A stretch of 64,000 nucleotides of DNA from an uncultured Aquitalea sp. (GCF_945957525.1 NZ_CAMFLA010000003.1:62001-126000), one strand, 5' to 3'; positions 9,081 through 19,088 are shown, counted from the stretch's first letter. The notes: generated by a model not told the origin, from the letters alone. Program-made: numbers and translations.

Positions 9081-10043
9081 TTACTTGATGGTGGTTTGAG
9101 CTTCTTTCAGCAGGGCGGCGGACAGCGGCGCGCCTTGCTTCTGGGCGGCGGCCGGGTTGACTGTCAGGTTCAGCTTCACGCCTTTTTCCGGAGCGATGGC
9201 GCCGGGCTTCTCGCCCTTGAGCAGGCGGGCGACGATCTTGCCGGTCTGGCGGCCCATGTCGTAGTAGTTCATGCCCAGCGCCGCCACTGCGCCGCGCTTG
9301 ACGGAGTCGCCATCGGCGGCGATCAGCGGAATCTTGGCCTGATTGGCCACGGCCACCAGCGATTCATAGGTGGAAACTACATTGTTGTCAGTGCTGGTGT
9401 AGATGGCGTCCACTTTGCCCACCAGGCTCTTGGCGGCCGGGGCCACGTCCACGGTGCGCGGGGCCGGCGCTTCCACCAGCGTCATGCCGCGCTTCGCCAG
9501 CTCTTCCTTCATTTCTTTCACCACTACGGTGGAGTTGGCTTCGCCCGGGCTGAATACCATGCCGATGCGCTTGGCGGTGGGCTTCACTTTCTGGATGAGG
9601 TCGATTTGCGGGCCCAGCGGCAGCATGTCGGACACGCCGGTGACGTTGGTGCCGCTGGCTTTCCAGCTGCTGACCAGTTTGGCGGCCACCGGGTCGGTAA
9701 CTGCGGTGAACACGACCGGTACGGTGCGGGTGGCTGCTACTACGGCCTGGGCGGACGGGGTGGCGATGGCGACGATCACTTCCGGCTTGTCGCCAACGAA
9801 CTTGCGGGCGATCTGGCCGGCGGTGGCCGGATTGCCTTGGGCGCTCTGGTATTGCACCTTGACTTTGTCTTCGCCGAAGCCTTCGGCTTTCAGCTGATCC
9901 ACGACGCCATTGCGGGCGGCGTCCAGCGCGGGGTGATCAACGATGGCGGTGATGTCCACCAGTTTGAGATCGGCGGCCTGGGCCGACAGGGCCAGCAGGG
10001 ACGCAACTGCAGCAATAGCAAGGGAGGGACGGTTGATGCTCAT
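9081..10043 (-). CDS. ABC transporter substrate-binding protein (PF04392 type)
   Basis: A 320-residue periplasmic binding protein with a signal peptide ending in LSAQA (about residue 23). The fold is the ribose-binding-like two-lobe type; characteristic blocks are PSAQAVVAATRTVPVVFTAV and the GMVFSPGEANS hinge strand. The family is the binding component of COG2984/4120/1101 importers, some of which in Firmicutes carry tryptophan T-box regulation. No such leader is seen here. The ATG at 10043 has AGGAAA 6 bases upstream. It is transcribed first, followed by permease and ATPase. The ligand is uncertain; an aromatic amino acid is one possibility. Confidence 0.9.
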   Translation of the reverse strand: MSINRPSLAIAAVASLLALSAQAADLKLVDITAIVDHPALDAARNGVVDQLKAEGFGEDKVKVQYQSAQGNPATAGQIARKFVGDKPEVIVAIATPSAQAVVAATRTVPVVFTAVTDPVAAKLVSSWKASGTNVTGVSDMLPLGPQIDLIQKVKPTAKRIGMVFSPGEANSTVVVKEMKEELAKRGMTLVEAPAPRTVDVAPAAKSLVGKVDAIYTSTDNNVVSTYESLVAVANQAKIPLIAADGDSVKRGAVAALGMNYYDMGRQTGKIVARLLKGEKPGAIAPEKGVKLNLTVNPAAAQKQGAPLSAALLKEAQTTIK

Positions 10044-10198
10044 GGCGGTTTCCTGTTCTGGATTGTCAGGTTTTATGGGTTTGGAGTGAGAATGCGCAAT
10101 TTTATTCCAATGCGTAAGAAAAATCTTGTTTCTATGCGCAACAATATTGCGGTTATTGGATATTGGAGACAGAAAGTTGCCACTCTGGCGGCATGGGC

Positions 10199-10227
10199 AA
10201 AAAAAAGCGGCCCGGGATGCGGGCCGC
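10199..10227 (-). terminator. Rho-independent terminator of malate synthase gene
   Basis: A perfect 8-bp stem GCGGCCCG / CGGGCCGC with loop GGATG is followed, on the minus strand, by eight T residues. It lies 46 bases past the aceB stop. Confidence 0.85.
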
Positions 10228-10272
10228 CAGAGCTTAAGCTGGCAAATTGCCAGCCATTGGGTCGAACCGGTC

Positions 10273-11868
10273 TTAGTCGATGTACTCGTAACCCGGCAGG
10301 GTGAGGAATTCGACAAAGTCGTCGGAGGTGGTCAGCAGGTCGAACATGCGGGCCGCGTCTTCATATTGCTTGGTCCAGCGCGCGCCGTACTCTGCCTTCA
10401 GCTTGGCCACTTCGGCGGCTTGCAGTTCGCGGAACAGCTCCACCGTCACCTTGCGGCCATCGTCCAGCACGCCCTTGGGGCTGCGCAGCCATTGCCAGAT
10501 CTGCGAGCGAGAGATTTCGGCGGTGGCGGCGTCTTCCATCAGATTGTGGATGGGCACGCAGCCGTTGCCGGAAATCCAGGCACCCAGATACTGGATGCCC
10601 ACATTGATGTTCATGGACAGGCCGGCTTCGGTAATCGGCGCTTCCGGCTGGAAGTTCAGCAGATCGGCCGCGCTGACGTTGACATCGCCGCGCTGCTTGG
10701 CGATCTGGTTGGGCGCGTCGCCCAGTACGCGGGTGAAGGCTTCGTTGGCGATGGGCACCAGACCCGGGTGGGCCACCCAGCCGCCGTCGTAGCCGTCGGT
10801 GGCGTCGCGGTCCTTGTCGGCCTTCACGCCGCCCAGTGCCTTCTCGTTGGCCACCGGGTCGTTTTTGATGGGAATCAGCGCGGCCATGCCGCCGATGGCC
10901 GGCGCGTTGCGCTGGTGGCAGGTCTTGAGCAGCAGCAAGGCGTAGGCGCGCATGAAGGGCACGGTCATGGTGATCTGCGCGCGGTTGGCCAGGCAGAAGT
11001 CTCGGTTCTGCTTGAATTTCTTGATGCAGCTGAAGATGTAGTCCCAGCGACCGGCGTTGAGGCCGGAGCTGTGCTCGCGCAGTTCGTACAGGATTTCATC
11101 CATCTCGAAAGCGGCGAGGATGGTTTCGATCAGCACGGTGGCCTTGATAGTGCCCTGTGGAATGCCCAGTTCGTTCTGGGCGAAGACGAAGACGTCGTTC
11201 CACAGGCGGGCTTCCAGATGGCTTTCCATCTTGGGCAGGTAGTAATAGGTGGCGCTGCCCACGCTGCGCAGGTAAGCGATGTTGTGGAAGAAGGACAGGG
11301 CGAAGTCGAACAGGGAGCCGGAGACGATGTCGCCGTCCACCTTCACGTGCTTTTCCATCAGGTGCCAGCCGCGCGGACGCAGGATCAGGGTGGCGATGGT
11401 GTCGTTGAGCTTGTACTGCTTGCCTTCCGGGCTGGCGAAGGAGATGGTCTTGCGGTAAGCGTCGCGGACGTTGATCTGGCCGCTGATCTGGTTTTCCCAG
11501 CTGGGACAGTTGGAGTCCTCGAAGTCGGCCATGAAGCTCTTGGCGCCGGAGTTCAGCGCATTGATCATCATCTTGCGTTCAACCGGGCCGGTGATTTCCA
11601 CGCGGCGGTCCAGCAGGTCGGCCGGCAAGGGGGCGATCTTCCAGTCGCCGGCGCGCACGGCGGCGGTCTCGGGCAGGAAGTCCGGCAGTTTGCCGGCATC
11701 CAGTTCCGCCTGACGGGTGACGCGGGCTGCCAAGAGTTCGCGGCGACGGCCTTCGAACTGGCGATGCAGCTTGGCGACGAAGGCCAGAGCCTCGGTGGTG
11801 AGGATCTCTTCATAGGCCGGAGTAACCGGGGCGAGGATTTCCACGCCCTGCGGAAGCGTAACTGCCAT
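10273..11868 (-). CDS. aceB: Malate synthase A
   Basis: Condenses glyoxylate with acetyl-CoA to malate, the second step of the glyoxylate shunt. The 531 residues fit the A isoform. Typical blocks include [54 protein letters not shown] (TIM-barrel strand with the metal-binding Glu) and the C-terminal [19 protein letters not shown]. The ATG at 11868 has AGGAGA 6 bases upstream; the frame is open much further but without family similarity. A LysR gene is divergent 145 bases away and may regulate it. The isocitrate lyase gene is 11 kb away, not in an ace operon. Confidence 0.97.
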   Translation of the reverse strand: MAVTLPQGVEILAPVTPAYEEILTTEALAFVAKLHRQFEGRRRELLAARVTRQAELDAGKLPDFLPETAAVRAGDWKIAPLPADLLDRRVEITGPVERKMMINALNSGAKSFMADFEDSNCPSWENQISGQINVRDAYRKTISFASPEGKQYKLNDTIATLILRPRGWHLMEKHVKVDGDIVSGSLFDFALSFFHNIAYLRSVGSATYYYLPKMESHLEARLWNDVFVFAQNELGIPQGTIKATVLIETILAAFEMDEILYELREHSSGLNAGRWDYIFSCIKKFKQNRDFCLANRAQITMTVPFMRAYALLLLKTCHQRNAPAIGGMAALIPIKNDPVANEKALGGVKADKDRDATDGYDGGWVAHPGLVPIANEAFTRVLGDAPNQIAKQRGDVNVSAADLLNFQPEAPITEAGLSMNINVGIQYLGAWISGNGCVPIHNLMEDAATAEISRSQIWQWLRSPKGVLDDGRKVTVELFRELQAAEVAKLKAEYGARWTKQYEDAARMFDLLTTSDDFVEFLTLPGYEYID

Positions 11869-12013
11869 GGATGTCTCCTTTCGGGGAACGTTGCGGCGCT
11901 GGTCGCCACAGAATGAAAAAATGATGTTGCAATGCGATGAAAGCAGTCTATCTAGCCAAACAGTAAAAAAAAATGCATAAAATGGCATAACATCTTTTAC
12001 TTTTAGTGACTCA

Positions 12014-12910
12014 ATGAGCGAGCTGAAGCAACTGGAAACCTTCGTTGCCGTATTGGGGCTGGGTAGTCTGTCGGCGGCGGCGCGGCAGATGAACGTGGTG
12101 CCGGCCATGGTGGGGCGGCGGCTGGACGCGCTGGAGGAGCGGCTGGGGGTAAAGCTGCTGGTGCGCACCACTCGCAGCGTGACGCCCACGCAGGAAGGCG
12201 CGGCCTTTTATGAGGACTGCCTGCGCATTCTCGGCGAGCTGTCCGAAGCCGAGGCCGCCGTCGCCTCAGGCAGCGGCCGGGCGCGCGGGCATTTGCGGGT
12301 GTCCGCGCCGGCAGGCTTTGGCCGGCGGCATGTGGCGCCGCATATCGCGGCCTATCAGCAGGCTCATCCGGACATCAAGGTGACGCTGGATCTGTCGGAC
12401 CGCCTGATCGATCTGCAGCGCGAGCGCATTGACTGCGCCATCCGCATTTCGGATCTGGCCGATTCCTCGTTGGTGGCGATGCGGCTGGCCGAGAACCGGC
12501 GCGTGGTGGTGGCGTCGCCGGCGTACCTGTCCCGCTGCGGCATTCCGCACACGCTGGAGGACCTAGCGCGCCACAACTGCCTGTCGCTGGGCGAAAGCCA
12601 GAGCCGGGGCTGGAGTTTTACCGTGGACGGCCAGCCGGTAAACCTGCGGGTGGCTGGTCATCAGGAGTGCAATGACGGTGCGGTGCTGCACGACTGGGCC
12701 TTGCAGGGGCTGGGCTTGGCCTGGCGTTCTTTGTGGGAGGTGAAGGATGATCTGTCCGAAGGCCGGCTGGTTACCGTGCTGGATGGGTTTTCGTCGCCGG
12801 ACTATCCGGTGTACGCGGTAGTGCCGCAGCGCCGTTTCATGCCGGCGCGGGTGCGCTATTTCATTGACCATCTTCGGCAAACCTACAATGCGCCGGGGTA
12901 TTGGGACTGA
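12014..12910 (+). CDS. LysR-family transcriptional regulator next to aceB
   Basis: A 298-residue DNA-binding regulator. The N-terminal winged helix-turn-helix is seen as [23 protein letters not shown] (residues about 20-42), followed by the linker helix and VTPTQEG. The two-lobed effector domain begins at [15 protein letters not shown]. It resembles the CrgA/AaeR-like subgroup. Its start lies 145 bases from the divergent aceB start, and the space between is AT-rich with a short inverted repeat (ATGC and GCAT arms at about 11970-11986). Regulation of aceB is a reasonable inference from the divergent layout, not something the sequence proves. Confidence 0.88.
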   Translation: MSELKQLETFVAVLGLGSLSAAARQMNVVPAMVGRRLDALEERLGVKLLVRTTRSVTPTQEGAAFYEDCLRILGELSEAEAAVASGSGRARGHLRVSAPAGFGRRHVAPHIAAYQQAHPDIKVTLDLSDRLIDLQRERIDCAIRISDLADSSLVAMRLAENRRVVVASPAYLSRCGIPHTLEDLARHNCLSLGESQSRGWSFTVDGQPVNLRVAGHQECNDGAVLHDWALQGLGLAWRSLWEVKDDLSEGRLVTVLDGFSSPDYPVYAVVPQRRFMPARVRYFIDHLRQTYNAPGYWD

Positions 12911-13005
12911 GCGCTGACCCGCCCTTCGCGCCGGAGACGATCCGGTTCCGTGGTAAGGTTAAGGCTCTTGCCGTTTTCCGGCTCCGCACTGCTCTTGAGA
13001 ACGCC

Positions 13006-13710
13006 GTGAACAAGTATCTGCAGATTTACTCCGACATCGCCGCCGACATCGATAACCAGCGTTATCAGAAAGGCGACAAGATTCCCTCTGAAACCGAGCT
13101 GATGGACAGTTACGATGCCAGTCGCGGCACGGTGCGCAAGGCTGTGGACATGCTGCAGGAGCGCGGTTATGTGCAGAAGATTCACGGCAAGGGCGTGTTT
13201 GTGCTGCGGCCGGGCAATATCGAATTCCAGCTCAACGGCATTGTCAGCTTCCAGGAAATGAACGAGCGCATGGGGCGCAAAGTGCTGTCGCGGGTGGCGA
13301 GTTTCCGCACTGTGCCGGCCAGCGCCGCGTTGGCGCGCCAGATGCAGGTGGAAGAGGGCGCGCCGCTGGTGGAGATTCACCGGGTGCGCAACATTGACGG
13401 CGAGAACGTGATTCTGGACATCAACCACTTTGTGGCCGACCGCGTGCCCGGCCTGACCGCGCGCATCGCCGAAGGGTCGATCTATCACTATATAGAGGAG
13501 ACGCTGGGCCAGACCATCAGCTACGCCCAGCGCATTATCGAAGCCCAGCCCTGCAATGACGAAGACAGGGCCAGACTGGATCTCAATGGTATGGATCATG
13601 TGATCGTGGTGAAGAATCTCACCCATTTTTACGACGGCAGCCTGTTTGAATACACCGAATCGCGCCACCGGCTGGACAAGTTCTTCTTCAGCGACATCGC
13701 CCGTCGCTAG
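13006..13710 (+). CDS. treR: Trehalose operon repressor, GntR/HutC family
   Basis: A 234-residue regulator with an N-terminal GntR winged helix (DKIPSETELMDSYDASRGTVRKAVDMLQERG, written in parts: the recognition helix is ASRGTVRKAVDML) and a C-terminal UTRA ligand-binding domain (NIDGENVILDINHFVAD, SIYHYIEE, FEYTESRHRLDKF). By family it senses trehalose-6-phosphate and represses trehalose uptake genes. I chose the GTG at 13006 (VNKYLQIYSD) because the family starts there; the frame is open 35 residues further upstream without similarity. It sits directly before treB, with a terminator and two palindromic operators between. It follows the LysR gene by 95 bases. Confidence 0.92.
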   Translation: MNKYLQIYSDIAADIDNQRYQKGDKIPSETELMDSYDASRGTVRKAVDMLQERGYVQKIHGKGVFVLRPGNIEFQLNGIVSFQEMNERMGRKVLSRVASFRTVPASAALARQMQVEEGAPLVEIHRVRNIDGENVILDINHFVADRVPGLTARIAEGSIYHYIEETLGQTISYAQRIIEAQPCNDEDRARLDLNGMDHVIVVKNLTHFYDGSLFEYTESRHRLDKFFFSDIARR

Positions 13711-13759
13711 GGTAGCGGTTGGTGTAAGCCCAGCGTTTGCCACGCTGCAGCCCAGACAG

Positions 13760-13788
13760 GCCCGACCGGAATAGCGGTCGGGCTTTTT
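13760..13788 (+). terminator. Rho-independent terminator of treR
   Basis: Stem GCCCGACC / GGTCGGGC (13760-13767 and 13776-13783) with loop GGAATAGC is followed by TTTTT. It separates treR from the treB promoter region. Confidence 0.9.
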
Positions 13789-13833
13789 CATGTCCTGTTG
13801 CGACTTTGAAACGCGTCGACTTGAAAATGGCTA

Positions 13834-13849
13834 ACTCGTACATACGAGT
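13834..13849. promoter_or_regulatory. Probable TreR operator, proximal to treR
   Basis: The palindrome has arms ACTCGTA and TACGAGT around a CA centre. It shares its seven-base arms with the second site centred 25 bp downstream. The position between treR and treB suggests TreR binding. Confidence 0.7.
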
Positions 13850-13854
13850 GTGGA

Positions 13855-13878
13855 CATAACTCGTATGTACGAGTTATG
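13855..13878. promoter_or_regulatory. Probable TreR operator, proximal to treB
   Basis: A perfect palindrome with 11-base arms (CATAACTCGTA and TACGAGTTATG) around TG. It contains the same ACTCGTA core as the upstream site. It lies 62 bases before the treB start and would block the treB promoter when occupied. Confidence 0.75.
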
Positions 13879-13940
13879 TTGATCGCAACTGCGGGGCGGA
13901 GCGCGCCCGCGCCGCGGCAACGACAACACAGGGACACAGG

Positions 13941-15392
13941 ATGACGACAATGAGCCAGGATTACGTACAAAGCGCCGCGCAGATACTGCGAGCCATCGGC
14001 GGCGCCGACAACATCAGTCAGGCCGCGCACTGCATCACCCGCCTGCGCATGACGCTGAAAGACGAGGGGCAGGTGGACAAGGCCGCGCTGGACGCGGTGG
14101 GGCTGGTCAAAGGCCACTTCAGCAATGCCGGGGTATTCCAGATCGTGATCGGCGCCGGCGATGTGGATCGCGTCTATGCCGAGCTGGTGAAACAAACCGG
14201 CATTGCCCGCGCCACCGTGGCCGAGGTGAAGGCCGGCGGCGACAGCAAGCAGGGCCGTTTGCAGCAACTGGTAAAAGTGTTTTCCGATGTGTTCATGCCC
14301 ATCCTGCCGGCCATCATCGTGGCTGGCCTCTTGATGGGGGTGAACAATCTGCTGGGCGCCAAGGGCATGTTCCTTGAGGGCAAGAGTCTGCTGGACGCCT
14401 GGCCGGGCCTGGGCGGGGTGTGGGGGCTGATCAACATGATGGCCAACACTTCCTTCGTGTTCCTGCCGGCGCTGGTGGGCTGGTCGGCGGCCAAGCGCTT
14501 TGGCGGCAGCGAGGTGCTGGGCATTGTGCTGGGTCTGCTGCTGGTGCACCCGGATCTGCTCAACGCCTGGGGCTACGGCAAGGCCGCCGCCGGGCTGGAC
14601 GGCGCGTCGGTGCCGTATTTCGATGTGTTTGGCCTGCATATAGAGAAAGTGGGCTATCAGGGACAGATCCTGCCGATCCTGGCGGCCACCTGGGTGATGT
14701 CGCAGGTGGAAACCTGGCTGCGCCAACGCGTGCCCAACGCCATCCAGCTGCTGGTGGTGCCCATTACCACCATCGTGGTCAGCGGCTTGCTGGCGCTGGT
14801 GGTGATCGGCCCGCTGGCGCGGCATCTAGGCATCTTCATCACCGACGCGCTGGTGTATGTGTTCAATCTGGCTCCCTGGCTGGGCGCAGTGCTGTTCGGG
14901 GCCCTGTACGCGCCGCTGGTGTTGACCGGCATGCATCACATGTTCATCGCCGTGGATCTGCAGCTGATCGCCAATCAGGGTGGCACCTTTATCTGGCCGA
15001 TGATCGCGCTCTCCAATATCGCCCAAGGCAGTGCGGCGCTGGCCATGTTCTGGCTGTCCTCTACTGCCAACGAGAAGAGCATGGCCTCCACCTCGGCCTT
15101 GTCGGCCTTCTTCGGCATCACCGAGCCGGCCATGTTCGGCGTCAATCTGCGCTACAAGCTGCCGTTTTATGCCGCGCTGTGCGGCTCGGCCTCGGCGGCG
15201 GTGCTGATCACGCTGGGCCATGTGCGCGCCTCTGCCATCGGTGTGGGTGGCTTGCCGGCCTTCATCTCCATCATTCCGCAGCACATTCCGCTGTTTTTGC
15301 TGGGCACGCTGGTGGCGGTAGCGGTGCCGATGGCGCTTACCCTGTTGTTGTCGCGTCGCTGGCAGGCGCGCGCGGCGATGCAGGCCGGTTAA
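13941..15392 (+). CDS. treB: Trehalose-specific PTS transporter, EIIBC
   Basis: Inner-membrane transporter that imports trehalose and phosphorylates it to trehalose-6-phosphate. The 483 residues contain an N-terminal EIIB domain with the phosphorylated cysteine at about residue 31 (AAHCITRLRM), a linker, and a hydrophobic EIIC domain with about ten membrane segments. There is no EIIA domain, so phosphate must come from a glucose-type EIIA encoded elsewhere. The ATG at 13941 is used; the ATG at 13950 is an alternative. It follows the two operators and precedes treC by 13 bases, so both genes form one transcript with the downstream porin. Confidence 0.95.
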   Translation: MTTMSQDYVQSAAQILRAIGGADNISQAAHCITRLRMTLKDEGQVDKAALDAVGLVKGHFSNAGVFQIVIGAGDVDRVYAELVKQTGIARATVAEVKAGGDSKQGRLQQLVKVFSDVFMPILPAIIVAGLLMGVNNLLGAKGMFLEGKSLLDAWPGLGGVWGLINMMANTSFVFLPALVGWSAAKRFGGSEVLGIVLGLLLVHPDLLNAWGYGKAAAGLDGASVPYFDVFGLHIEKVGYQGQILPILAATWVMSQVETWLRQRVPNAIQLLVVPITTIVVSGLLALVVIGPLARHLGIFITDALVYVFNLAPWLGAVLFGALYAPLVLTGMHHMFIAVDLQLIANQGGTFIWPMIALSNIAQGSAALAMFWLSSTANEKSMASTSALSAFFGITEPAMFGVNLRYKLPFYAALCGSASAAVLITLGHVRASAIGVGGLPAFISIIPQHIPLFLLGTLVAVAVPMALTLLLSRRWQARAAMQAG

Positions 15393-15405
15393 GGCGGAGC
15401 CGGAC

Positions 15406-17058
15406 ATGCAACAGGACAAACGCAGGGCGGTGGTCTACCAGATCTATCCCAAGAGTTTCAGCAGCCACGCCGGCCGGGCCACTGGCGATCTGGCCGGCGT
15501 GATCGACCGGCTGGATTATCTGGCCTGGCTGGGGGTGGACTATCTGTGGCTGACGCCTTTCTATTGTTCGCCGCAGCGCGACAACGGTTACGACGTCAGC
15601 GATTACTACCGGATTGATCCGGCCTTTGGGGACATGGCGGATTTCGAGCGCCTGTTGGCCGAAGCCGGGCGGCGCGGCATGGGGGTGATGCTGGACATCG
15701 TGGTGAACCACACCTCCACCGAGCACGTCTGGTTCCGCCAGGCGCTGGAGGAGCGAGCCAGCCCTTACCGCGACTACTATCTGTGGCGCGACCGCCCCAA
15801 CAACTGGCAGTCCAAGTTTGGCGGTTCCGCCTGGGAGTACGAGCCGCGCTCCGGCCAGTATTACCTGCATCTGTTCGACAAGACGCAGGCGGATCTGAAC
15901 TGGGACAACCCGGCGCTGCGGCAGGACGTGTACCGCATGATGCGCTTCTGGGCGGACAAGGGCGTGGCGGGGTTTCGCCTGGACGTGATCAACCTCATTT
16001 CCAAGGATCCGGCTTTTTCCGAAGACGACAGCGACGGCCGGCATTTCTATACCGACGGGCCGCGCGTGCATGAGTATCTGCAGGAAATGTATCGCGAGGT
16101 GTTCGCCGGGCGCTCGCTGTTGACCGTGGGCGAGATGTCGTCCACCTCGCTGGCGCACTGCGTGCTTTATTCGCGGCCGGAGCGGCAAGAGCTGTCCATG
16201 ACCTTCAATTTTCACCATCTCAAGGTGGATTACCCGGACGGCGAGAAGTGGCGCGAAGGCAAGCCGGACCTGGTGGCGCTTAAGCGCATCCTTTCAGACT
16301 GGCAGACCGGCATGCACGCCGGTGGCGGCTGGAACGCGTTGTTCTGGTGCAATCACGACCAGCCTCGCGTGGTGTCCCGCTTCGGCGACGACGGTGCTTA
16401 TCGGGTGGCGTCCGCCAAGATGCTGGCCACTGCGCTGCACGGCCTGCAGGGCACGCCTTATATCTATCAGGGCGAAGAAATCGGCATGTGCGACCCGGGT
16501 TTCAAACGCATCGAGGATTATCGCGATGTGGAAAGCCACAACGCTTATCGCCAACTGTTGGCGGAGGGCATGCCGCCCGAGGAAGCGCTGCGCGTGATCG
16601 GTCGCAAATCCCGCGACAACGCCCGCACTCCCATGGCCTGGGATGACGGTCAGCATGGCGGCTTTTCCAGCGCCGAGCCGTGGATAAGCGCTTCGGCCAA
16701 CCTGGCGCAGGTGAATGTGCGCGCGGCGCGGGCCGATCCGGATTCTGTGCTGCATCACTATCGCGCGCTGATCGCCTTGCGCAAGCGACATGCCGTATTT
16801 GCCGATGGCGACTACCGCTGTCTGACGCCGGCGCACCCCAGCCTGTGGGTATACCTGCGCCGCTGCGCTGACGAGTGTCTGCTGGTAATCAGCCAGATGG
16901 CGGGCGAGGAGATCGACTACGCCCTGCCGGCGGACGCGGTGCCGGCAGGTTGGCGCTGGCAATGCCTGCTCGCCAATTACCCGGCGACGGACCATCCGCC
17001 GCCGGTCTGGCGGTTGCGGCCCTGGCATTCGCTGCTGTACCGGCTGACGCCGCCCTGA
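15406..17058 (+). CDS. treC: Trehalose-6-phosphate hydrolase (alpha,alpha-phosphotrehalase)
   Basis: Cytoplasmic glycoside hydrolase family 13 enzyme that splits trehalose-6-phosphate into glucose and glucose-6-phosphate. The 550 residues carry the GH13 regions: DIVVNHTS (region I), GFRLDVINL with the nucleophile Asp (region II), LTVGEMSST with the acid/base Glu (region III) and WCNHDQPR (region IV). The start MQQDKRRAVVYQIYPKSF is standard. Called treA in Bacillus naming. It directly follows treB. Two copies of the repeated word lie inside (15655 and, on the other strand, 16692). Closely related oligo-1,6-glucosidases cannot be excluded by motif alone, but the context decides. Confidence 0.94.
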   Translation: MQQDKRRAVVYQIYPKSFSSHAGRATGDLAGVIDRLDYLAWLGVDYLWLTPFYCSPQRDNGYDVSDYYRIDPAFGDMADFERLLAEAGRRGMGVMLDIVVNHTSTEHVWFRQALEERASPYRDYYLWRDRPNNWQSKFGGSAWEYEPRSGQYYLHLFDKTQADLNWDNPALRQDVYRMMRFWADKGVAGFRLDVINLISKDPAFSEDDSDGRHFYTDGPRVHEYLQEMYREVFAGRSLLTVGEMSSTSLAHCVLYSRPERQELSMTFNFHHLKVDYPDGEKWREGKPDLVALKRILSDWQTGMHAGGGWNALFWCNHDQPRVVSRFGDDGAYRVASAKMLATALHGLQGTPYIYQGEEIGMCDPGFKRIEDYRDVESHNAYRQLLAEGMPPEEALRVIGRKSRDNARTPMAWDDGQHGGFSSAEPWISASANLAQVNVRAARADPDSVLHHYRALIALRKRHAVFADGDYRCLTPAHPSLWVYLRRCADECLLVISQMAGEEIDYALPADAVPAGWRWQCLLANYPATDHPPPVWRLRPWHSLLYRLTPP

Positions 17059-17197
17059 TTTCCCCCCTCTGACGCTTGCCGTGCCGGCCTTGTCCGGCAG
17101 GCCTGCGCTCGTCCTGACATCGCGGACCACCGCCCTGCGCGGCGCCGAGGGGATAGTCATGTCCGCTTTGCAGGCAGGTACCACTTAGGAGACAAGA

Positions 17198-18535
17198 ATG
17201 AAACAACACCTCATCGCCCTGTCGCTGGCGCTCGGCTTTGCCGCCGCCTCCGCTTATACGTTGGCCGAAGACGCCGTCGCACCAGGCTCCGCGCCCGCGA
17301 CGACGCCCGCGCCAGCCGCCAGTCCGCTGGCCAACGCCTCCGCCGCCCAATTGGCGGAGGCCATGAAAAAGGCGCTGGACGACTCGGGCTTCCAGTTCGA
17401 AGGCTATCTGCGCAGCGGCTTTTATGGCGGCGGCAAGGACGAGCCGCGCGCGCAATACCAGCTGGGCGGGGATTTGCAGCATTTCCGCCTTGGCAACGAA
17501 GGCGACACCTACGGTGAATTCGGCATCGGCAAAAAATGGACTACCAGTGGCGGCGCCAGTTGGGGCGTGTACGTCATGCCCACTTTCTACAGTTACAACC
17601 CGGTGATCGGCGATAGCGGCAGCAGCAGCAAAACCAGCGCCGCCCAGTTGTACGCTTATTTGTCCGGGCTGGATTTCGCGCCGGACCTCACCTTCTGGGC
17701 CGGTCAGCGCTATCACCGTATCCAGGACATCCATATTGTGGACAACTGGCTGGTGCAGGACGGCGACAACTACGGCGCGGGCGTGGACGGCATTCACATC
17801 GGTCAGACCGCGCGGTTGAATCTGTCCGCCTCCACCTCCGGCAGCTATGGCAACGACAATGCCCAGCTCAACAACGCCCGTCGCGTCAACTTTCAACTGA
17901 CCAAGATCCCGCTCAACCCGGGTGGCACGCTCACGGTCACCGGCGGCGTGATCAGCGGCGACTTCGCCATCGGCAAGGCCGGCAGCGCCTGGGGCCTGCT
18001 GCACAACCAGCAGGATTTTCTGGTCAAGGGACTGAACAACTCGCTGTTCCTGCAAACTGCGGACGGACACGCCTCGCTGTCGGGCGAGTTCTACAATCTC
18101 GACAGCAACGGCGCGGCCCAGGCCGGCGCACGGCAACATCGCATTGCCGAAGTGATCAACTGGCAGCTTGGCCGTTTTGGCGGGCAGGCGCTGGCGGGCT
18201 ATCAAACCGTGGCCCCGGACAATGCGCCGCATTACAAGGATTTCTCGCTGGGCGGACGGCTGTCTTATGGCGTGGCGGCCAATGTGAAACTGTTGGCCGA
18301 AGGCGCGGTAACCAGTCGCAAGGTGGACAACGCCGACACCCAGCGGCTGGACAAGGCCACGCTGGCGGTGGCGTTCTCGCCGGACACCGGTTTCTGGAGC
18401 CGGCCCGAGTTCCGGCTGTATGTCAGCCATTTCAACTGGAACAACGCCGCCGCGGCCGCGAATCTCTCCAGCTTTGGCGCGAGCGGTCGCACCAGCGCCA
18501 CCACCTACGGCGCGCAGATCGAAGCGTGGTGGTAA
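17198..18535 (+). CDS. Sugar porin of the LamB/ScrY family
   Basis: A 445-residue outer-membrane protein with a signal peptide ending near YTLAED. After it comes a stretch of about 50 residues rich in alanine and proline, then a short helix (AAQLAEAMKKALDDSGF), before the barrel begins at FEGYLRSGFY. A helical N-terminal extension before the barrel is known from ScrY. The barrel shows maltoporin landmarks: WAGQRYHRIQDIHIVDNW and the C-terminal ending IEAWW, an aromatic terminus recognised by the BAM complex. The gene is 139 bases after treC, which makes trehalose uptake across the outer membrane the likely job. ATG at 17198 has TAGGAGA 6 bases upstream. Confidence 0.88.
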   Translation: MKQHLIALSLALGFAAASAYTLAEDAVAPGSAPATTPAPAASPLANASAAQLAEAMKKALDDSGFQFEGYLRSGFYGGGKDEPRAQYQLGGDLQHFRLGNEGDTYGEFGIGKKWTTSGGASWGVYVMPTFYSYNPVIGDSGSSSKTSAAQLYAYLSGLDFAPDLTFWAGQRYHRIQDIHIVDNWLVQDGDNYGAGVDGIHIGQTARLNLSASTSGSYGNDNAQLNNARRVNFQLTKIPLNPGGTLTVTGGVISGDFAIGKAGSAWGLLHNQQDFLVKGLNNSLFLQTADGHASLSGEFYNLDSNGAAQAGARQHRIAEVINWQLGRFGGQALAGYQTVAPDNAPHYKDFSLGGRLSYGVAANVKLLAEGAVTSRKVDNADTQRLDKATLAVAFSPDTGFWSRPEFRLYVSHFNWNNAAAAANLSSFGASGRTSATTYGAQIEAWW

Positions 18536-19088
18536 CAAAAGCCGCTAGCGGCATCTGAAACAGCTTTGCCCACGTCGCTGGCGGCGGCGTGGTTCTCCTC
18601 CAGGGCGTATGCGTTGCGCCTGTTTGCCGGAGGCCGGAGCGGCTCGCGCCTGGTGGTCTGTTTATCAGGCAGGGCGGCCCTGTTCGTTGCCGGGCAGGCC
18701 TGCGGCTGGCGAAAGCTTGCCGCAGGTCAGTTTGTTGCAAAAAGACATCTGTTTGCCATTTTTTGGCTATTTTCAGTCAGATCCTGCCTGATGCATGACA
18801 TTTCATGGCGTAACTGTTGTGGCATGAGCTTTCTCGCAGTCAATCATGCTTTTTCTGCATGCGCATAATGAATAATGGATACACTTTGCGGGAATTCCCT
18901 GCTTGAACTGTTCTCATGATGCTGTAAGATCGCGCCTTTTCCCTTGCAATGCCCTGCGCGGGATTGCCGTCACGACGCGGCGACAGATAGGGCAGCAGGG
19001 GTGGGCTGAGTCTGATCACCTTGCTGCGCGGTCACGAGCCGCCGCCCGCCGCCACGACGGGCAAGCAGCCTCCACGGGATAGTTTGAA
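18536..19088. other. 553-base gap without a gene
   Basis: I find no coding region. Just past the porin stop is a short perfect palindrome GCCGCTAGCGGC (18541-18552), without a T-run. An inverted repeat CCTGCGGC / GCCGCAGG lies near 18700-18727. The right part (from about 18730) is AT-richer and holds a promoter candidate for the permease gene. Confidence 0.6.
18903..18930 (+). promoter_or_regulatory. Candidate sigma-70 promoter of the amino-acid permease gene
   Basis: TTGAAC (18903-18908), a 16-base spacer and TAAGAT (18925-18930) are each close to consensus. The leader to the permease start would be about 150 bases. Confidence 0.4.
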
